This document shows positions 35,029 to 44,466 of a DNA stretch of 64,000 nucleotides, piece after piece; the stretch's first letter is position 1; each line of letters begins with the position of its first letter. Below the pieces are notes generated by a model. It did no database searches. It was not told where the DNA came from and saw only the letters and a list, made by a program, of their open reading frames with translations. Made by a program: the position numbers and the translations under genes. The DNA is from a candidate division LCP-89 bacterium B3_LCP. Its GTDB lineage: Bacteria; Electryoneota; B3-LCP. The DNA is taken from the NCBI GenBank assembly GCA_005223185.1, contig NJBN01000012.1:45835-109834 (forward strand). Reading direction: 5' to 3'.

Positions 35029-36567
35029 ATGAAAGCAACCAAAGAAATTATCATAAACTCTACGCCATCTGAAACCCGCATAGCCATGCTGGAAGATGGA
35101 GAACTGGCTGAACTCTTCGTGGAACGTCCCCAGCATGAACGCACGTTGGGCAACATTTACAAGGGTATTGTGAGGAAAGTTGTGCCCGGAATGCAGGCGG
35201 CATTTATCAATTACGGTGAAGAAACCGATGCCTTTTTGCATTTCTCAGACGTCGCTGAAGTGGGTTCCACAGGCGGACTATCACCCATTCCTATCGTGGA
35301 AATGATTGTGGTGAATGAAAAAGGTGAGAAGCACACTATCCGCTCTCCGTTGAAGAATAACCAGGAAATTATCATTCAGGTTATCAAAGAACCGATCGGC
35401 AGCAAAGGTCCTCGTGCTTCTTCACAAATTTCCTTAGCGGGCAGATACCTGGTACTAATTCCCGGCCAGAATGATTCAGGGATATCCCGGCGGATCATCA
35501 ATATAGAAGAGAGAAAACGTTTAAGGAAACTTGTTCGCAGTATCCGCCCCAAGAATTTCGGATTGATTGTCAGAACTGTTGCCGAAGGTCACGATGAGAA
35601 TGAACTGCGAGGTGACCTGCAGAGCTTGATGGATCATTGGAAAGACTTGGAAACCAAAATACACTCAGAAACAGCGCCCAGCCTGATTTACCAGGATTTA
35701 AGTATGGCATTCAGCATAGTGCGTGATCTCTTCACACCGGATATATCTGTATTGGCAGTTGATTCCAGAAAGTTGTACCGGGACGTCCATAGTTATCTAA
35801 AAGAGGTGTCACCCCAGATACTTGATACGCTGAGCCTCTATCGTGGTAGAACTCCCATCTTTGATCATTACAAGATTGAACAGAGGATTGAAAGTATTAT
35901 TTCGCGCAAGGTGCCCCTGGATGGTGGAGGACATATCGTCATAGATCTTACCGAAGCCATGGTATCCATCGACGTCAATTCCGGGCGTTATATAGGCAAG
36001 AAAGATCATGAGGAGAATTCCTTAAAAATTAACCTGCGGGCTGCGAGAGAGATCGCACGCCAATTGAGGCTCCGGGATATCGGTGGACTTATCGCAGTGG
36101 ATTTCATAGATCTCATCGAAGAGAAGAACCGTCGCAAAGTGTATGATGAGATAAAAAAGAAACTGCGGTCGGATCGTGCCAAGACAGACGTTCTTCCCAT
36201 CAGTTATTTTGGCATATTGGAAATGACCCGGCAGCGTCTGCGTCCTGCACTGCTTTACACCTTCAATGAACCCTGTTCCTCTTGTAGAGGCACCGGAATG
36301 GTGCCTTCTTTGGAAACGATCATCACCAGAATGGAAAGATGGATAAGCCGTTTCCGCCATGGTACCAGAGAACCTCGCTTGCTCTTGACGGTTCACCCTG
36401 ATTTAGCTGCAGCCCTGCGAACAGATTTGAAACCTCGCTTCCGGCAGATGATGCTCAAGCATTTAGTACATATTAAGCTTAAGGAAGATCCCACCCTGAG
36501 AGCAGATGAATTTCAGGGGTATTCTTACCGTCAGAAGAGAGACATCACTGCGCAATATGATATTTAG
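35029..36567 (+). CDS. rng: Ribonuclease G (RNase E/G family)
   Basis: A 5'-end-dependent endoribonuclease acting on 16S rRNA precursors and mRNA. The 512 residues are catalytic-domain only, without the RNase E scaffold tail. An S1 domain (about residues 35-120; LGNIYKGIVRKVVPGMQAAF) precedes the 5'-sensor and RNase H-like regions. The metal-binding DNase-I-like part has SIDVNSGRY and LIAVDFIDL, and the Zn-link is CSSCRGTG (about residues 422-429). MTRQRLRPAL lies just before it. A terminator follows immediately, closing the run that started near phoH. Confidence 0.94.
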   Translation: MKATKEIIINSTPSETRIAMLEDGELAELFVERPQHERTLGNIYKGIVRKVVPGMQAAFINYGEETDAFLHFSDVAEVGSTGGLSPIPIVEMIVVNEKGEKHTIRSPLKNNQEIIIQVIKEPIGSKGPRASSQISLAGRYLVLIPGQNDSGISRRIINIEERKRLRKLVRSIRPKNFGLIVRTVAEGHDENELRGDLQSLMDHWKDLETKIHSETAPSLIYQDLSMAFSIVRDLFTPDISVLAVDSRKLYRDVHSYLKEVSPQILDTLSLYRGRTPIFDHYKIEQRIESIISRKVPLDGGGHIVIDLTEAMVSIDVNSGRYIGKKDHEENSLKINLRAAREIARQLRLRDIGGLIAVDFIDLIEEKNRRKVYDEIKKKLRSDRAKTDVLPISYFGILEMTRQRLRPALLYTFNEPCSSCRGTGMVPSLETIITRMERWISRFRHGTREPRLLLTVHPDLAAALRTDLKPRFRQMMLKHLVHIKLKEDPTLRADEFQGYSYRQKRDITAQYDI

Positions 36568-36583
36568 CAGAGTAGCAAAGTAA

Positions 36584-36640
36584 GGTGGACTAACCGAAGT
36601 GCTATGAAGTAGCACCGAAAGGCAGTCCACCATTCTTTAC
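36584..36640 (+). terminator. Terminator after rng
   Basis: GGTGGACT (36584-36591) pairs with AGTCCACC (36624-36631). An inner hairpin GTGCTA/TAGCAC (36599-36615) forms a two-level stem, and a T-rich tract follows. Confidence 0.75.
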
Positions 36641-36697
36641 TTCTTTTCTTCTAAATTCTATACTTCCTCCTCCACCTACCCCCACCTCATTATCCGC

Positions 36698-36726
36698 TTG
36701 ACTTTTCCATAAATAATTTCTACATT
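36698..36726 (+). promoter_or_regulatory. Promoter of the purine-catabolic operon
   Basis: TTGACT (36698-36703), 17-nt spacer, TACATT (36721-36726), 35 nt before ATG 36761. Each box is one base off the local consensus, which suggests moderate strength or a need for an activator. No operator palindrome was recognised. Confidence 0.7.
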
Positions 36727-36760
36727 CTATATGAGCACTATCCTGTTGATCGTTAGGTAA

Positions 36761-38245
36761 ATGCAAATTTCCCCCCACAAGATAACTATCGCTTTCTTCC
36801 TGAATGAAAAATCGGTGGAGATTGCTGTACTTCCATGCTTTAGCGCACTTGAACTACTGCGTGATACATTCGCACTCAACGGCACTAAGGAAAGCTGTTC
36901 TGAGGGCGACTGCGGGGCGTGCACCATCGCATTGGGAACGGTCGAAGACGGAGAAATGAAATACCGGGCGGTGAATTCCTGCATATTGCCAGCCGTTCGT
37001 CTGCATGGCAAACACATCATTACCATAGAAGGGCTGGCAGAAAAAAACCGCCTTCATCTAATTCAGCAGGCGATGCTGGATCACCATGCTGTGCAGTGCG
37101 GTTATTGTTCCCCGGGAATTGTGATGTCCCTATTCTGTCTTTTCGCCAATGGTGAGCATCAAAGTGAAGCTGATATCTTAGGCGCTCTGGAAGGCAATCT
37201 GTGCCGCTGTACCGGATATGATTCGATTTTTAATGCCGCTAAAAGCATCCGATCACACCTGAAGAAATCAGATGCCGGCGCGGTTGCTGAGATGGTTCCC
37301 CCTTTCATACCCGATATTAGAAAGAAGCTGACTAAACTTTCTACAGATGTAAAGTACGTAGAGACCACCCAAGCCAATAATTCAAAACCGGCAGCCTATT
37401 TTTTACCAAAAACGATTGCGGAGTTTTTCGACCTCACGCGCAAGCTAAATGATTCGGGAACCTGCCGTATTATCAATGGCGGCACCGACGTCATGGTAGA
37501 AACAAACCTTCAGCGTACTTACCCCGATGTCATCGTCGATATCTCCTCCATCTCTGAATTAAACTTTATACGACAGCATAAAAATGTAATCAGTATCGGC
37601 GCGGGTGTAAATTTCACCCAATTATTAGAAAACCCGATGATACAGCGTCAAATACCTATTCTGACCAAAGCAATTACCCTGATAGGTTCAAAGCAGATTC
37701 GCAATGTGGCGACATTGGTTGGCAACGTTGCTAATGCGTCTCCGATTGCTGATGGTGCTGTCGCACTTCTTGGTATGAATTCCCAACTGATGATACTGTC
37801 TGATAAAGGTGAACGAAAAATCAAGTTGCAGGATTTATATAAAGATTATAAGAAGACATCATTGCGAACCCGGGAAATAATTTCAGCGGTTGAAGTACCG
37901 ATACCATCCGGATTCGTCAGCTTCGAGAAATCTTCCAAGCGGGTTGCTGTGGATATCGCCTCGGTAAATTCGTGCTGTTATATCACCTCCGATAATGGGA
38001 AGGTAAAAGACTTCCGCTTGGCTTTCGGAGGGATAGACGTCCATCCCGTATTATCCCGTAAATGTCCGGAATATTTGATAGGCAGAAAATTGAACGACGA
38101 AACGATTTCACAATGTGTGAAAATCACCGCAGATGAATTCCAACCTATTTCCGACATACGCGGCAGCGCCCACTTTCGCCGCATTTTAATTAGAAACCAG
38201 GTGATTAAGCATATGCACAAGTATTTTGATGCCATCAAGACCTGA
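36761..38245 (+). CDS. xdhA: Xanthine dehydrogenase small subunit (2Fe-2S + FAD)
   Basis: The electron-transfer subunit of a molybdenum hydroxylase, with both iron-sulfur domains and an FAD domain in one chain (494 aa). The plant-type 2Fe-2S cluster has Cys46, 51, 54 and 74. The second, helical cluster has Cys113, 116, 148 and 150 (CGYCSPG, CRCTGY). The FAD domain starts near residue 205 (FLPKTIAEFF), with INGGTDVMVE and the GSKQIRNVATLVGNVANASPI region. This equals the XdhA half of Rhodobacter-type XDH. It is first of ten closely spaced genes; the large subunit starts 11 nt downstream. It is the only FAD-binding hydroxylase subunit in the operon. Confidence 0.92.
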   Translation: MQISPHKITIAFFLNEKSVEIAVLPCFSALELLRDTFALNGTKESCSEGDCGACTIALGTVEDGEMKYRAVNSCILPAVRLHGKHIITIEGLAEKNRLHLIQQAMLDHHAVQCGYCSPGIVMSLFCLFANGEHQSEADILGALEGNLCRCTGYDSIFNAAKSIRSHLKKSDAGAVAEMVPPFIPDIRKKLTKLSTDVKYVETTQANNSKPAAYFLPKTIAEFFDLTRKLNDSGTCRIINGGTDVMVETNLQRTYPDVIVDISSISELNFIRQHKNVISIGAGVNFTQLLENPMIQRQIPILTKAITLIGSKQIRNVATLVGNVANASPIADGAVALLGMNSQLMILSDKGERKIKLQDLYKDYKKTSLRTREIISAVEVPIPSGFVSFEKSSKRVAVDIASVNSCCYITSDNGKVKDFRLAFGGIDVHPVLSRKCPEYLIGRKLNDETISQCVKITADEFQPISDIRGSAHFRRILIRNQVIKHMHKYFDAIKT

Positions 38246-38256
38246 TTTAATTTGCT

Positions 38257-40620
38257 ATGGCTAAGCGCAAGAAATTACCAAAATCAGAACGAATCCCTGA
38301 ACATGTCAGTGGTAAACTGCACCTGACCGGATCTTCACGTTTCATTGGGGATGATCTGAAACCTGCCGGTCTTCAGTATGTGAAGATTCTGTTCAGTCAA
38401 CATCCGCATGCCAGGATCAAGTTGCTTGATTTTTCCCGCGCTCAAAAAGTTCCAGGCGTTTCGGCAGTCTTGACACATCAGCATATTCCCGGTGAAAATC
38501 AGATCGGGCTGGTATTGTTAGATGAGCCCCTTCTACCAGTGGACGAAGTCCAATATCGTGGTCAACCGTTGGCGCTGGTAGTAGCGGAGACTGCCGCAAC
38601 CGCAGAGTATGCTTTGAGTGAAATAGATGTGGAATATGAAACTCTTGATCCGGTGCTGACTATTGAAGATGCTCTGAGAAAAGGAATGGACTACGTCCCC
38701 GAGCGGCACATCCGCAGAGGTGACGTTGAAGCTGGCTTTCAACGGTCAGACCTACTGATAGAGGGGACTTTTTCCACCGGCGCGCAGGAACATCTATACC
38801 TGGAAACCCAGCGCTGTATCGCTGTTCCTGGTGAAGATGAATATATCACCCTCTATTCCGCCACGCAGAGCACTTCTGAAGTTCAGGCTATCGCAGCAAG
38901 AGTGCTCGGCGTTAACAGTAAAGATATCACCGTTGATGTTCCCAGATTGGGCGGAGCATTCGGCGGCAAGGAACGATCTGCTACTCTGTGGGCATGTTTA
39001 GCAGCTCTGGCGTGCCAACATGTCGGAAAACCTGTCGAATTGAAATTGACCCGAAGCGAAGATATGCTTTTTACCGGCAAACGGCATCCGTTTGAAGCGA
39101 AATATAAAGTCGGCTTTAACAGGGATGGAAAAATACAGGCATACAAGATCGAGTTGAATTCCAACGGCGGTGCCTATGTCGATCTCTCCATAGCCATCCT
39201 GGAACGAGCCCTGTTGCACGCGGATAACTGCTACTCTCTGCCCAATGTCAGTATTACCGGTCGAGCTTTGCGGACTAATCTGCCTCCCAATACCGCCTTC
39301 AGAGGATTTGGCGCACCTCAGTCTATCATGGTGATGGAACATGTCATCGAACGGATTGCGCATAAACTGAAAGTAGATCCACTGCAGTTAAGGAAGATAA
39401 ATTCCTACCAGCCGGGCGATCTGACGCCATACGGTCAGGAAATTTCGGAAACCAGCACAGATGAACTTCTGGAGCGTCTGGCTAAGAAAGCTAAGTACCA
39501 GGACTTGCGCAGAGAAACGGACGAATTCAACCTGATCCATGACTTCCCGAAACGGGGATTGGCTGTCATTCCGGTCAAATTCGGTATATCCTTTACAACC
39601 GCTTTTATGAACCAGGGATCGGCACTTCTGTGGGTGTACGCTGACGGCACCATCTCTTTAAGCCATGGCGGCGTGGAAATGGGGCAGGAGGTCAACACCA
39701 AGGTAGCTCAGATAGTATCGAAGGAACTGGGCGTCAGTATGGACAGAATCCGCTGTGAAAGCGCCAACACCAAACGCGTGGGCAATGCCTCCCCGACTGC
39801 CGCTTCTTCAGCATCGGATATCAACGGATATGCAGCTAATAATGCCGCTCTGCAAATCAAAGAAAGGCTGAACCGCATCGCTGTCGATTTGCTTAAAGAG
39901 CAATACCAACTGGACGTCAACGAAGGCGAAATCCGCTTTGCCGACGATCAGGTCTTCAGTAAAACTCATCCTGCAGGTAGATTAAGTTTCTCAGATGTGG
40001 TGAAGCGAGCGCATCTTAGCCGTGTCCCCCTGGGTGCGCACGGTTTCTATAAAACTCCGGGCGTACATTTTGACCGCGAAGCGGGTCGAGGTAATCCCTT
40101 CTACTATTTCGTGTATGGGTGTGCTCTTGTTCAGGTCGAAGTGGATATTCTCTACGGTAACAGCAAACTCCTGAAAGTATTCATAGTCCATGAAACGGGA
40201 AGGTCCTTGAACCCCGAAATCGACCGGGGGCAGATAATCGGAGGATTCATGCAGGGGATGGGGTGGAGCACTTTCGAGGAAGTCTTTCAGGATGATCAGG
40301 GCAGATATTTAGCCGCAGGTCCTTCTACGTATAAGATACCCACCATAAGAGACCTGCCCCATCTGTTTGATATCGAAATGGTGGAACGGGATTGTCGGCA
40401 GTCCAGTGTCTTTCACAGCAAGGGTATCGGTGAGCCTCCCTTTATGTATGGCGAAGCCGTATATTTTGCCATTAAGGATGCCGTTGAATCGCTTGCCGAT
40501 CATAATACCGAAGTTGAACTTGGCATGCCCGCTACCCCGGAAGCGGTAGTTCATGCTATCTCGCAGATTTTAAAAAATAATATTTTTTCTCAGAAAGCCA
40601 GTAAAGAAACCCTTAAATGA
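38257..40620 (+). CDS. xdhB: Xanthine dehydrogenase molybdenum-binding (large) subunit
   Basis: The 787-residue Moco-binding catalytic subunit that hydroxylates purines, expected to interconvert hypoxanthine, xanthine and urate. Purine-specific residues of bovine XDH are present by motif alignment. Glu802 matches the E of GGAFGGKE. Arg880 matches ERALLHADN, exactly 32 residues before the Arg of TAFRGFG. The catalytic Glu1261 matches KGIGEPP. This combination is what is expected for true xanthine dehydrogenases. The stop overlaps the start of the next gene (ATGA), which implies coupled translation. XdhC, needed for Moco sulfuration elsewhere, is not encoded nearby. Confidence 0.92.
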   Translation: MAKRKKLPKSERIPEHVSGKLHLTGSSRFIGDDLKPAGLQYVKILFSQHPHARIKLLDFSRAQKVPGVSAVLTHQHIPGENQIGLVLLDEPLLPVDEVQYRGQPLALVVAETAATAEYALSEIDVEYETLDPVLTIEDALRKGMDYVPERHIRRGDVEAGFQRSDLLIEGTFSTGAQEHLYLETQRCIAVPGEDEYITLYSATQSTSEVQAIAARVLGVNSKDITVDVPRLGGAFGGKERSATLWACLAALACQHVGKPVELKLTRSEDMLFTGKRHPFEAKYKVGFNRDGKIQAYKIELNSNGGAYVDLSIAILERALLHADNCYSLPNVSITGRALRTNLPPNTAFRGFGAPQSIMVMEHVIERIAHKLKVDPLQLRKINSYQPGDLTPYGQEISETSTDELLERLAKKAKYQDLRRETDEFNLIHDFPKRGLAVIPVKFGISFTTAFMNQGSALLWVYADGTISLSHGGVEMGQEVNTKVAQIVSKELGVSMDRIRCESANTKRVGNASPTAASSASDINGYAANNAALQIKERLNRIAVDLLKEQYQLDVNEGEIRFADDQVFSKTHPAGRLSFSDVVKRAHLSRVPLGAHGFYKTPGVHFDREAGRGNPFYYFVYGCALVQVEVDILYGNSKLLKVFIVHETGRSLNPEIDRGQIIGGFMQGMGWSTFEEVFQDDQGRYLAAGPSTYKIPTIRDLPHLFDIEMVERDCRQSSVFHSKGIGEPPFMYGEAVYFAIKDAVESLADHNTEVELGMPATPEAVVHAISQILKNNIFSQKASKETLK

Positions 40621-43109
40621 TGAATAAATCCCGCTTCTTGACTGACGCTCAGCTCGAAGCTGAAATTCGAAAATGCGAATACTGCGAAGAGAAGCCCTGT
40701 AAGCAGGCTTGTCCGGTGGACTGTTCTCCTGCGGATTTCATCATGGCGGTTAAGGGTGGCAGAAAATCAGATTATAAACGAGCTGCAGCGCTGATCTTAA
40801 GCAGCAATCCCCTGGGAGGCGTTTGTGGGGTGGTCTGTCCTGATCGTTTCTGCGTTTTTGCTTGCGTGCATCGTACTTTCGATCATCCGGTGAACATCCC
40901 TGCAGTGCAGGCAACTATAATCCGAAACGCGGCAGAACTAAATGTGCTCCCCCGGTTCAGCGATGCTAAGCCAAATGGATTAAAAATTGCTGTAGTCGGA
41001 TCCGGTCCGGCGGGACTGGGAGCTGCTGCCATCTTAGCACAATTAGGCTGCCGGGTGGAAATATTCGAAAAGGGAAAAAACACCGGCGGAATGTGCCGCT
41101 TGATACCGGATTTTCGATTGCCAAGGAAGGTGTTAAATACAGACGTCGCCTTTACTGAAAGGTTAGGAGAGATCAAATTCCATTTTAAAACATTGATAGA
41201 CGATCCCATATCCTTGCTTAATTCCGGATTTCAGGCGGTTATCATCGCCTCCGGCTTGGATACGTCTCTATCCGTTGGCTTTCCCGGTGAAGAACACGCC
41301 TATTCTTGGCTTGAGGTTTTGAAACGACTGAAAAACATTCCCTTTAAAGAAAAACGGGTTGGCATCATTGGCGGAGGCGCTATTGCAGTGGATTGTGCGG
41401 TTACAGCCAGGAGAAGAGGTGCCCAATCTATCACCTTGATCTGCTTGGAAAAACCGCATGAGATGCCCCTTACCGCTGAAGAAAGGAATGTTCTGCTAAA
41501 CAGCAAAGTCGAACTAATGGGACGCACGCGGATTTCATCTTTACGCCATGGGAGTGGAATCGTAGAGGGCGTTCTCCTGCAGCGCGTACAACTTCCCCAA
41601 CGCCAGAAATTCCATCCTGCAAAAATGGTGATTGATCCTGAGATTAAACCCTATTTCGTGCCTTTTGATCTGGTAGTAGTCGCCATTGGTGCCGCTTCCA
41701 ATGCGCCCAAACTGAGAAGGAAGGGTCTGTTCTACACCGGTGATTGCATCAATGGCCCCACCAGCGTTGTAGAAGCCGTAGCAGCAGGTAAAAACACTGC
41801 CGCAGAAGTCCATGCTTACCTGCAGAAAGAACCGAAGCCTGTCATTACTGACAAGGCCAAGAGCACGTATATTTTAGCCGGGGCTATTTCCCAACCGGTA
41901 CCTTTAAATACCGATTTTTTCGACAGAAAAATCCTGTCACCGTTCCTGCTCTCGGCAGCTCCGACAACCGACGGATACGAACAGATGAAGAAGGCTTACG
42001 ATGCAGGCTGGGCTGGTGGCATCATGAAGACCGCTTTCGACAGTGTTCCCGTTCACATTCCCTCAGAGTACATGTTCGCCTTTGGATCCTCCACCTACGG
42101 CAACTGCGACAATGTTTCCGAACATCCGCTGGACAGAGTCTGCCGCGAAGCTGAAAAACTGGTGAGAGAATTCCCTGAAAGGCTCACCTTGGTCTCCACA
42201 GGCGGGCAGGTTACCGGGCATGATGAAGCGGATAAAAAGGTCTGGCAATCCAACACGGAAAAACTCAAAAACGCTGGTGTGATGGGAATCGAATACAGCC
42301 TCTCCTGTCCTCAGGGTGGAGATGGCACTAAGGGAGACATCGTCTCCCAGGATCCCGAATTGACCGCGAAAATTGTGGACTGGATATTGGCAGCATCTGA
42401 TCCAGAAACGCCGAAGTTGTTCAAATTGACCAGTGCCGTAACGGCGATCCATCCTGTTGTGGAAGCCATTCAAGCGGTCTTTCAACGTTATCCATGCCAC
42501 CAAGCCGGAATTACGTTAGCCAACAGCTTCCCGGGATTAGCATTCAGAGACTCCTTGCAGCATCCTTGGGAAGAAGGAGTAGTAATAGGTCTGTCCGGTG
42601 CTGGAATCGTTCCCATCAGCAATCTGACTCTGGCGAAGGTTGCCAGTTTTGGAATGGTTATCTCCGGAAACGGTGGACCAATGGACTACAAAGCAGCGGC
42701 GGATTTTTTAGCTCTTGGTGCTCAGACGGTTCAATTCTGTTCGATCGTGCTGAAGTACGGTTACGGAATTATCGATGAACTCCATTCCGGATTGAGTTAC
42801 CTGCTGGAAGAGAAGGGACTGAATTCCGTTGACGACCTGATAGGCATATCGCTGCCGCACCCCATCACCGATTTCAACGATTTACCTCTGGCGAAAAAGA
42901 TATCGTCAGTAACGCCGGAACTATGCCAGCATTGCGGCAACTGTCAACGGTGTCCGTACTTAGCTATTTCCTTGGACGAAAACAACATTCCGCTGACCGA
43001 TCCCGTCAGATGTATCGGCTGTTCGCTATGCGTCTTGAACTGTTTTTCAAGAGCCCTTTACATGCGGGATCGCACTGCAGAAGAGTTAGAAATCCTATCC
43101 GAAACGTAA
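40617..43109 (+). CDS. Fused PreT-PreA-like dihydropyrimidine dehydrogenase-type flavo-FeS enzyme (YgfK position)
   Basis: An 830-residue fusion with the domain order of eukaryotic DPD. The N-terminal bis-4Fe-4S helical domain has CEYCEEKPCKQACPVDC and CGVVCPDRFCVFAC. An FAD domain (VVGSGPAGLGAAAIL, about 123) and an NAD(P)H domain (VGIIGGGAIAVDCAV, about 244) follow, then an FMN-binding dihydroorotate-dehydrogenase-like barrel (about 430-745, with LSCPQG). The C-terminal ferredoxin part has CQHCGNCQRCP and CIGCSLCVLNC. The first motif has CxxCxxCxxC spacing, one residue shorter than usual. The loop that holds the active-site Cys in mammalian DPD reads IVSQDPEL here. In E. coli the matching cluster slot is YgfK. 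It may reduce a purine-ring or hydantoin-like product. The domain call is solid; the substrate is inference. Confidence 0.82.
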   Translation: MMNKSRFLTDAQLEAEIRKCEYCEEKPCKQACPVDCSPADFIMAVKGGRKSDYKRAAALILSSNPLGGVCGVVCPDRFCVFACVHRTFDHPVNIPAVQATIIRNAAELNVLPRFSDAKPNGLKIAVVGSGPAGLGAAAILAQLGCRVEIFEKGKNTGGMCRLIPDFRLPRKVLNTDVAFTERLGEIKFHFKTLIDDPISLLNSGFQAVIIASGLDTSLSVGFPGEEHAYSWLEVLKRLKNIPFKEKRVGIIGGGAIAVDCAVTARRRGAQSITLICLEKPHEMPLTAEERNVLLNSKVELMGRTRISSLRHGSGIVEGVLLQRVQLPQRQKFHPAKMVIDPEIKPYFVPFDLVVVAIGAASNAPKLRRKGLFYTGDCINGPTSVVEAVAAGKNTAAEVHAYLQKEPKPVITDKAKSTYILAGAISQPVPLNTDFFDRKILSPFLLSAAPTTDGYEQMKKAYDAGWAGGIMKTAFDSVPVHIPSEYMFAFGSSTYGNCDNVSEHPLDRVCREAEKLVREFPERLTLVSTGGQVTGHDEADKKVWQSNTEKLKNAGVMGIEYSLSCPQGGDGTKGDIVSQDPELTAKIVDWILAASDPETPKLFKLTSAVTAIHPVVEAIQAVFQRYPCHQAGITLANSFPGLAFRDSLQHPWEEGVVIGLSGAGIVPISNLTLAKVASFGMVISGNGGPMDYKAAADFLALGAQTVQFCSIVLKYGYGIIDELHSGLSYLLEEKGLNSVDDLIGISLPHPITDFNDLPLAKKISSVTPELCQHCGNCQRCPYLAISLDENNIPLTDPVRCIGCSLCVLNCFSRALYMRDRTAEELEILSET

Positions 43110-43122
43110 CTGTAAATCCGTC

Positions 43123-44454
43123 ATGGCTGAATCATTATTGATAAAATACGGGACTATTATTACGCTGGGCGACAACCTCTGTGTGCTGAAAGATCACGCT
43201 CTATTGACTGAAGACGGACTGATTAAGAAAATTGGGCGTAATAACGATTTTACAGATACTTATGACCGCGTTATAGATGCTTCCGGCAAGGTGGTCATGC
43301 CGGGGATGATCAACGCCCACATGCATTTTTACAGCACTTTCGCGCGGGGTTTGAGCAAAGCGAAACCAGCGCGTAATTTTAATGAAGTACTGCAGAACCT
43401 GTGGTGGCGGCTTGATAAAGTCCTGACATTGGATGACTGTTACATCAGCGCGTTGATCATACTGATCGAAGCGATTAAAAACGGAACTACTACACTAATT
43501 GATCACCACGCCAGCCCCGGTGCAGTTGCTGGTTCTCTGGAAAAGATTGCCCAAGCAGTACGTCAGACCGGCTTGCGAGCTTGCCTCTGTTATGAAACAT
43601 CAGACCGGGATGGTGAGGAGATTGCCCGGCAGGGATTGCAGGAAAACACCGGCTTTATCCGTCGTTCTAACGAAGGACAAGATGATCACATCAGAGCCCT
43701 ATTCGGGCTTCATGCTGCCTTCACATTGAGTGATGCTACTCTGAAAGAAGCATCCCGCTTAGGGTGTGATCTTAAGGCTGGATTTCACCTGCACGTCGCA
43801 GAGGCGCTTTCTGATCAGCAATACAGTGAAGATAATTTCAACATGCGCGTGGTTGAAAGGCTGCATAAATTCGGTATCCTGGGACCGCAGTCCATCGCCG
43901 CTCATTGTGTGCATCTTAATGATCATGAACGCCAGATTCTGGCTGAAACCGATACTACGGTCGTACACAATCCCCAATCGAATCTGAACAACGCCGTAGG
44001 CATAATGGATCTTATGAAATTATCAGGCTCAGGAATAAGGGTTGGCTTGGGCACTGACGCCATGACCGTAAACATGACCGAAGAGCTTCGCACCGCTCTG
44101 TGGGCACAGCACTTGCTGCAGAAGAATCCAACCATCGGTTTCCAACAGGTAACTTCCACGTTATTCCAAAACAATCCGACCATTGCATCAAGGATATGGG
44201 GTTTTAATATCGGGAATATAGCAGAAGGTTATGCCGCAGACCTCATCCTCAAAAAATATCTACCGCCAACGCCCTTGGATGATGATTCCGTTTTAGGGCA
44301 TATCGTATATGGGCTTTCTCAGGTGCCGGTTGACACCACCATCGTTGCTGGTTCCGTCCTCATGGAAGATAGAAAATTACTGATAAACGTGGATGAAGCA
44401 GAAATCGCAGCAGAAGCGCGATCACTAACTCAATCACTCTGGGATCGATTCTAA
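43123..44454 (+). CDS. ssnA: SsnA-type metal-dependent aminohydrolase
   Basis: An amidohydrolase-superfamily enzyme of 443 residues, probably deaminating or opening a purine-derived ring. The metal-site motif NAHMHFYSTFARG lies near residue 65. NLWWRLD, IDHHASPGAVAGSL, HLHVAEA, HCVHLND and HNPQSNLNNAVG follow, and LGTDAM gives the last Asp ligand. The motifs NLWWRLD and DHHASP match E. coli SsnA closely and separate it from guanine or chlorohydrolase relatives. The known enteric cluster also carries ssnA beside ygfK. Cytoplasmic. The gap to the preceding gene is 13 nt. Confidence 0.9.
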   Translation: MAESLLIKYGTIITLGDNLCVLKDHALLTEDGLIKKIGRNNDFTDTYDRVIDASGKVVMPGMINAHMHFYSTFARGLSKAKPARNFNEVLQNLWWRLDKVLTLDDCYISALIILIEAIKNGTTTLIDHHASPGAVAGSLEKIAQAVRQTGLRACLCYETSDRDGEEIARQGLQENTGFIRRSNEGQDDHIRALFGLHAAFTLSDATLKEASRLGCDLKAGFHLHVAEALSDQQYSEDNFNMRVVERLHKFGILGPQSIAAHCVHLNDHERQILAETDTTVVHNPQSNLNNAVGIMDLMKLSGSGIRVGLGTDAMTVNMTEELRTALWAQHLLQKNPTIGFQQVTSTLFQNNPTIASRIWGFNIGNIAEGYAADLILKKYLPPTPLDDDSVLGHIVYGLSQVPVDTTIVAGSVLMEDRKLLINVDEAEIAAEARSLTQSLWDRF

Positions 44455-44466
44455 CTATAGACGAAA

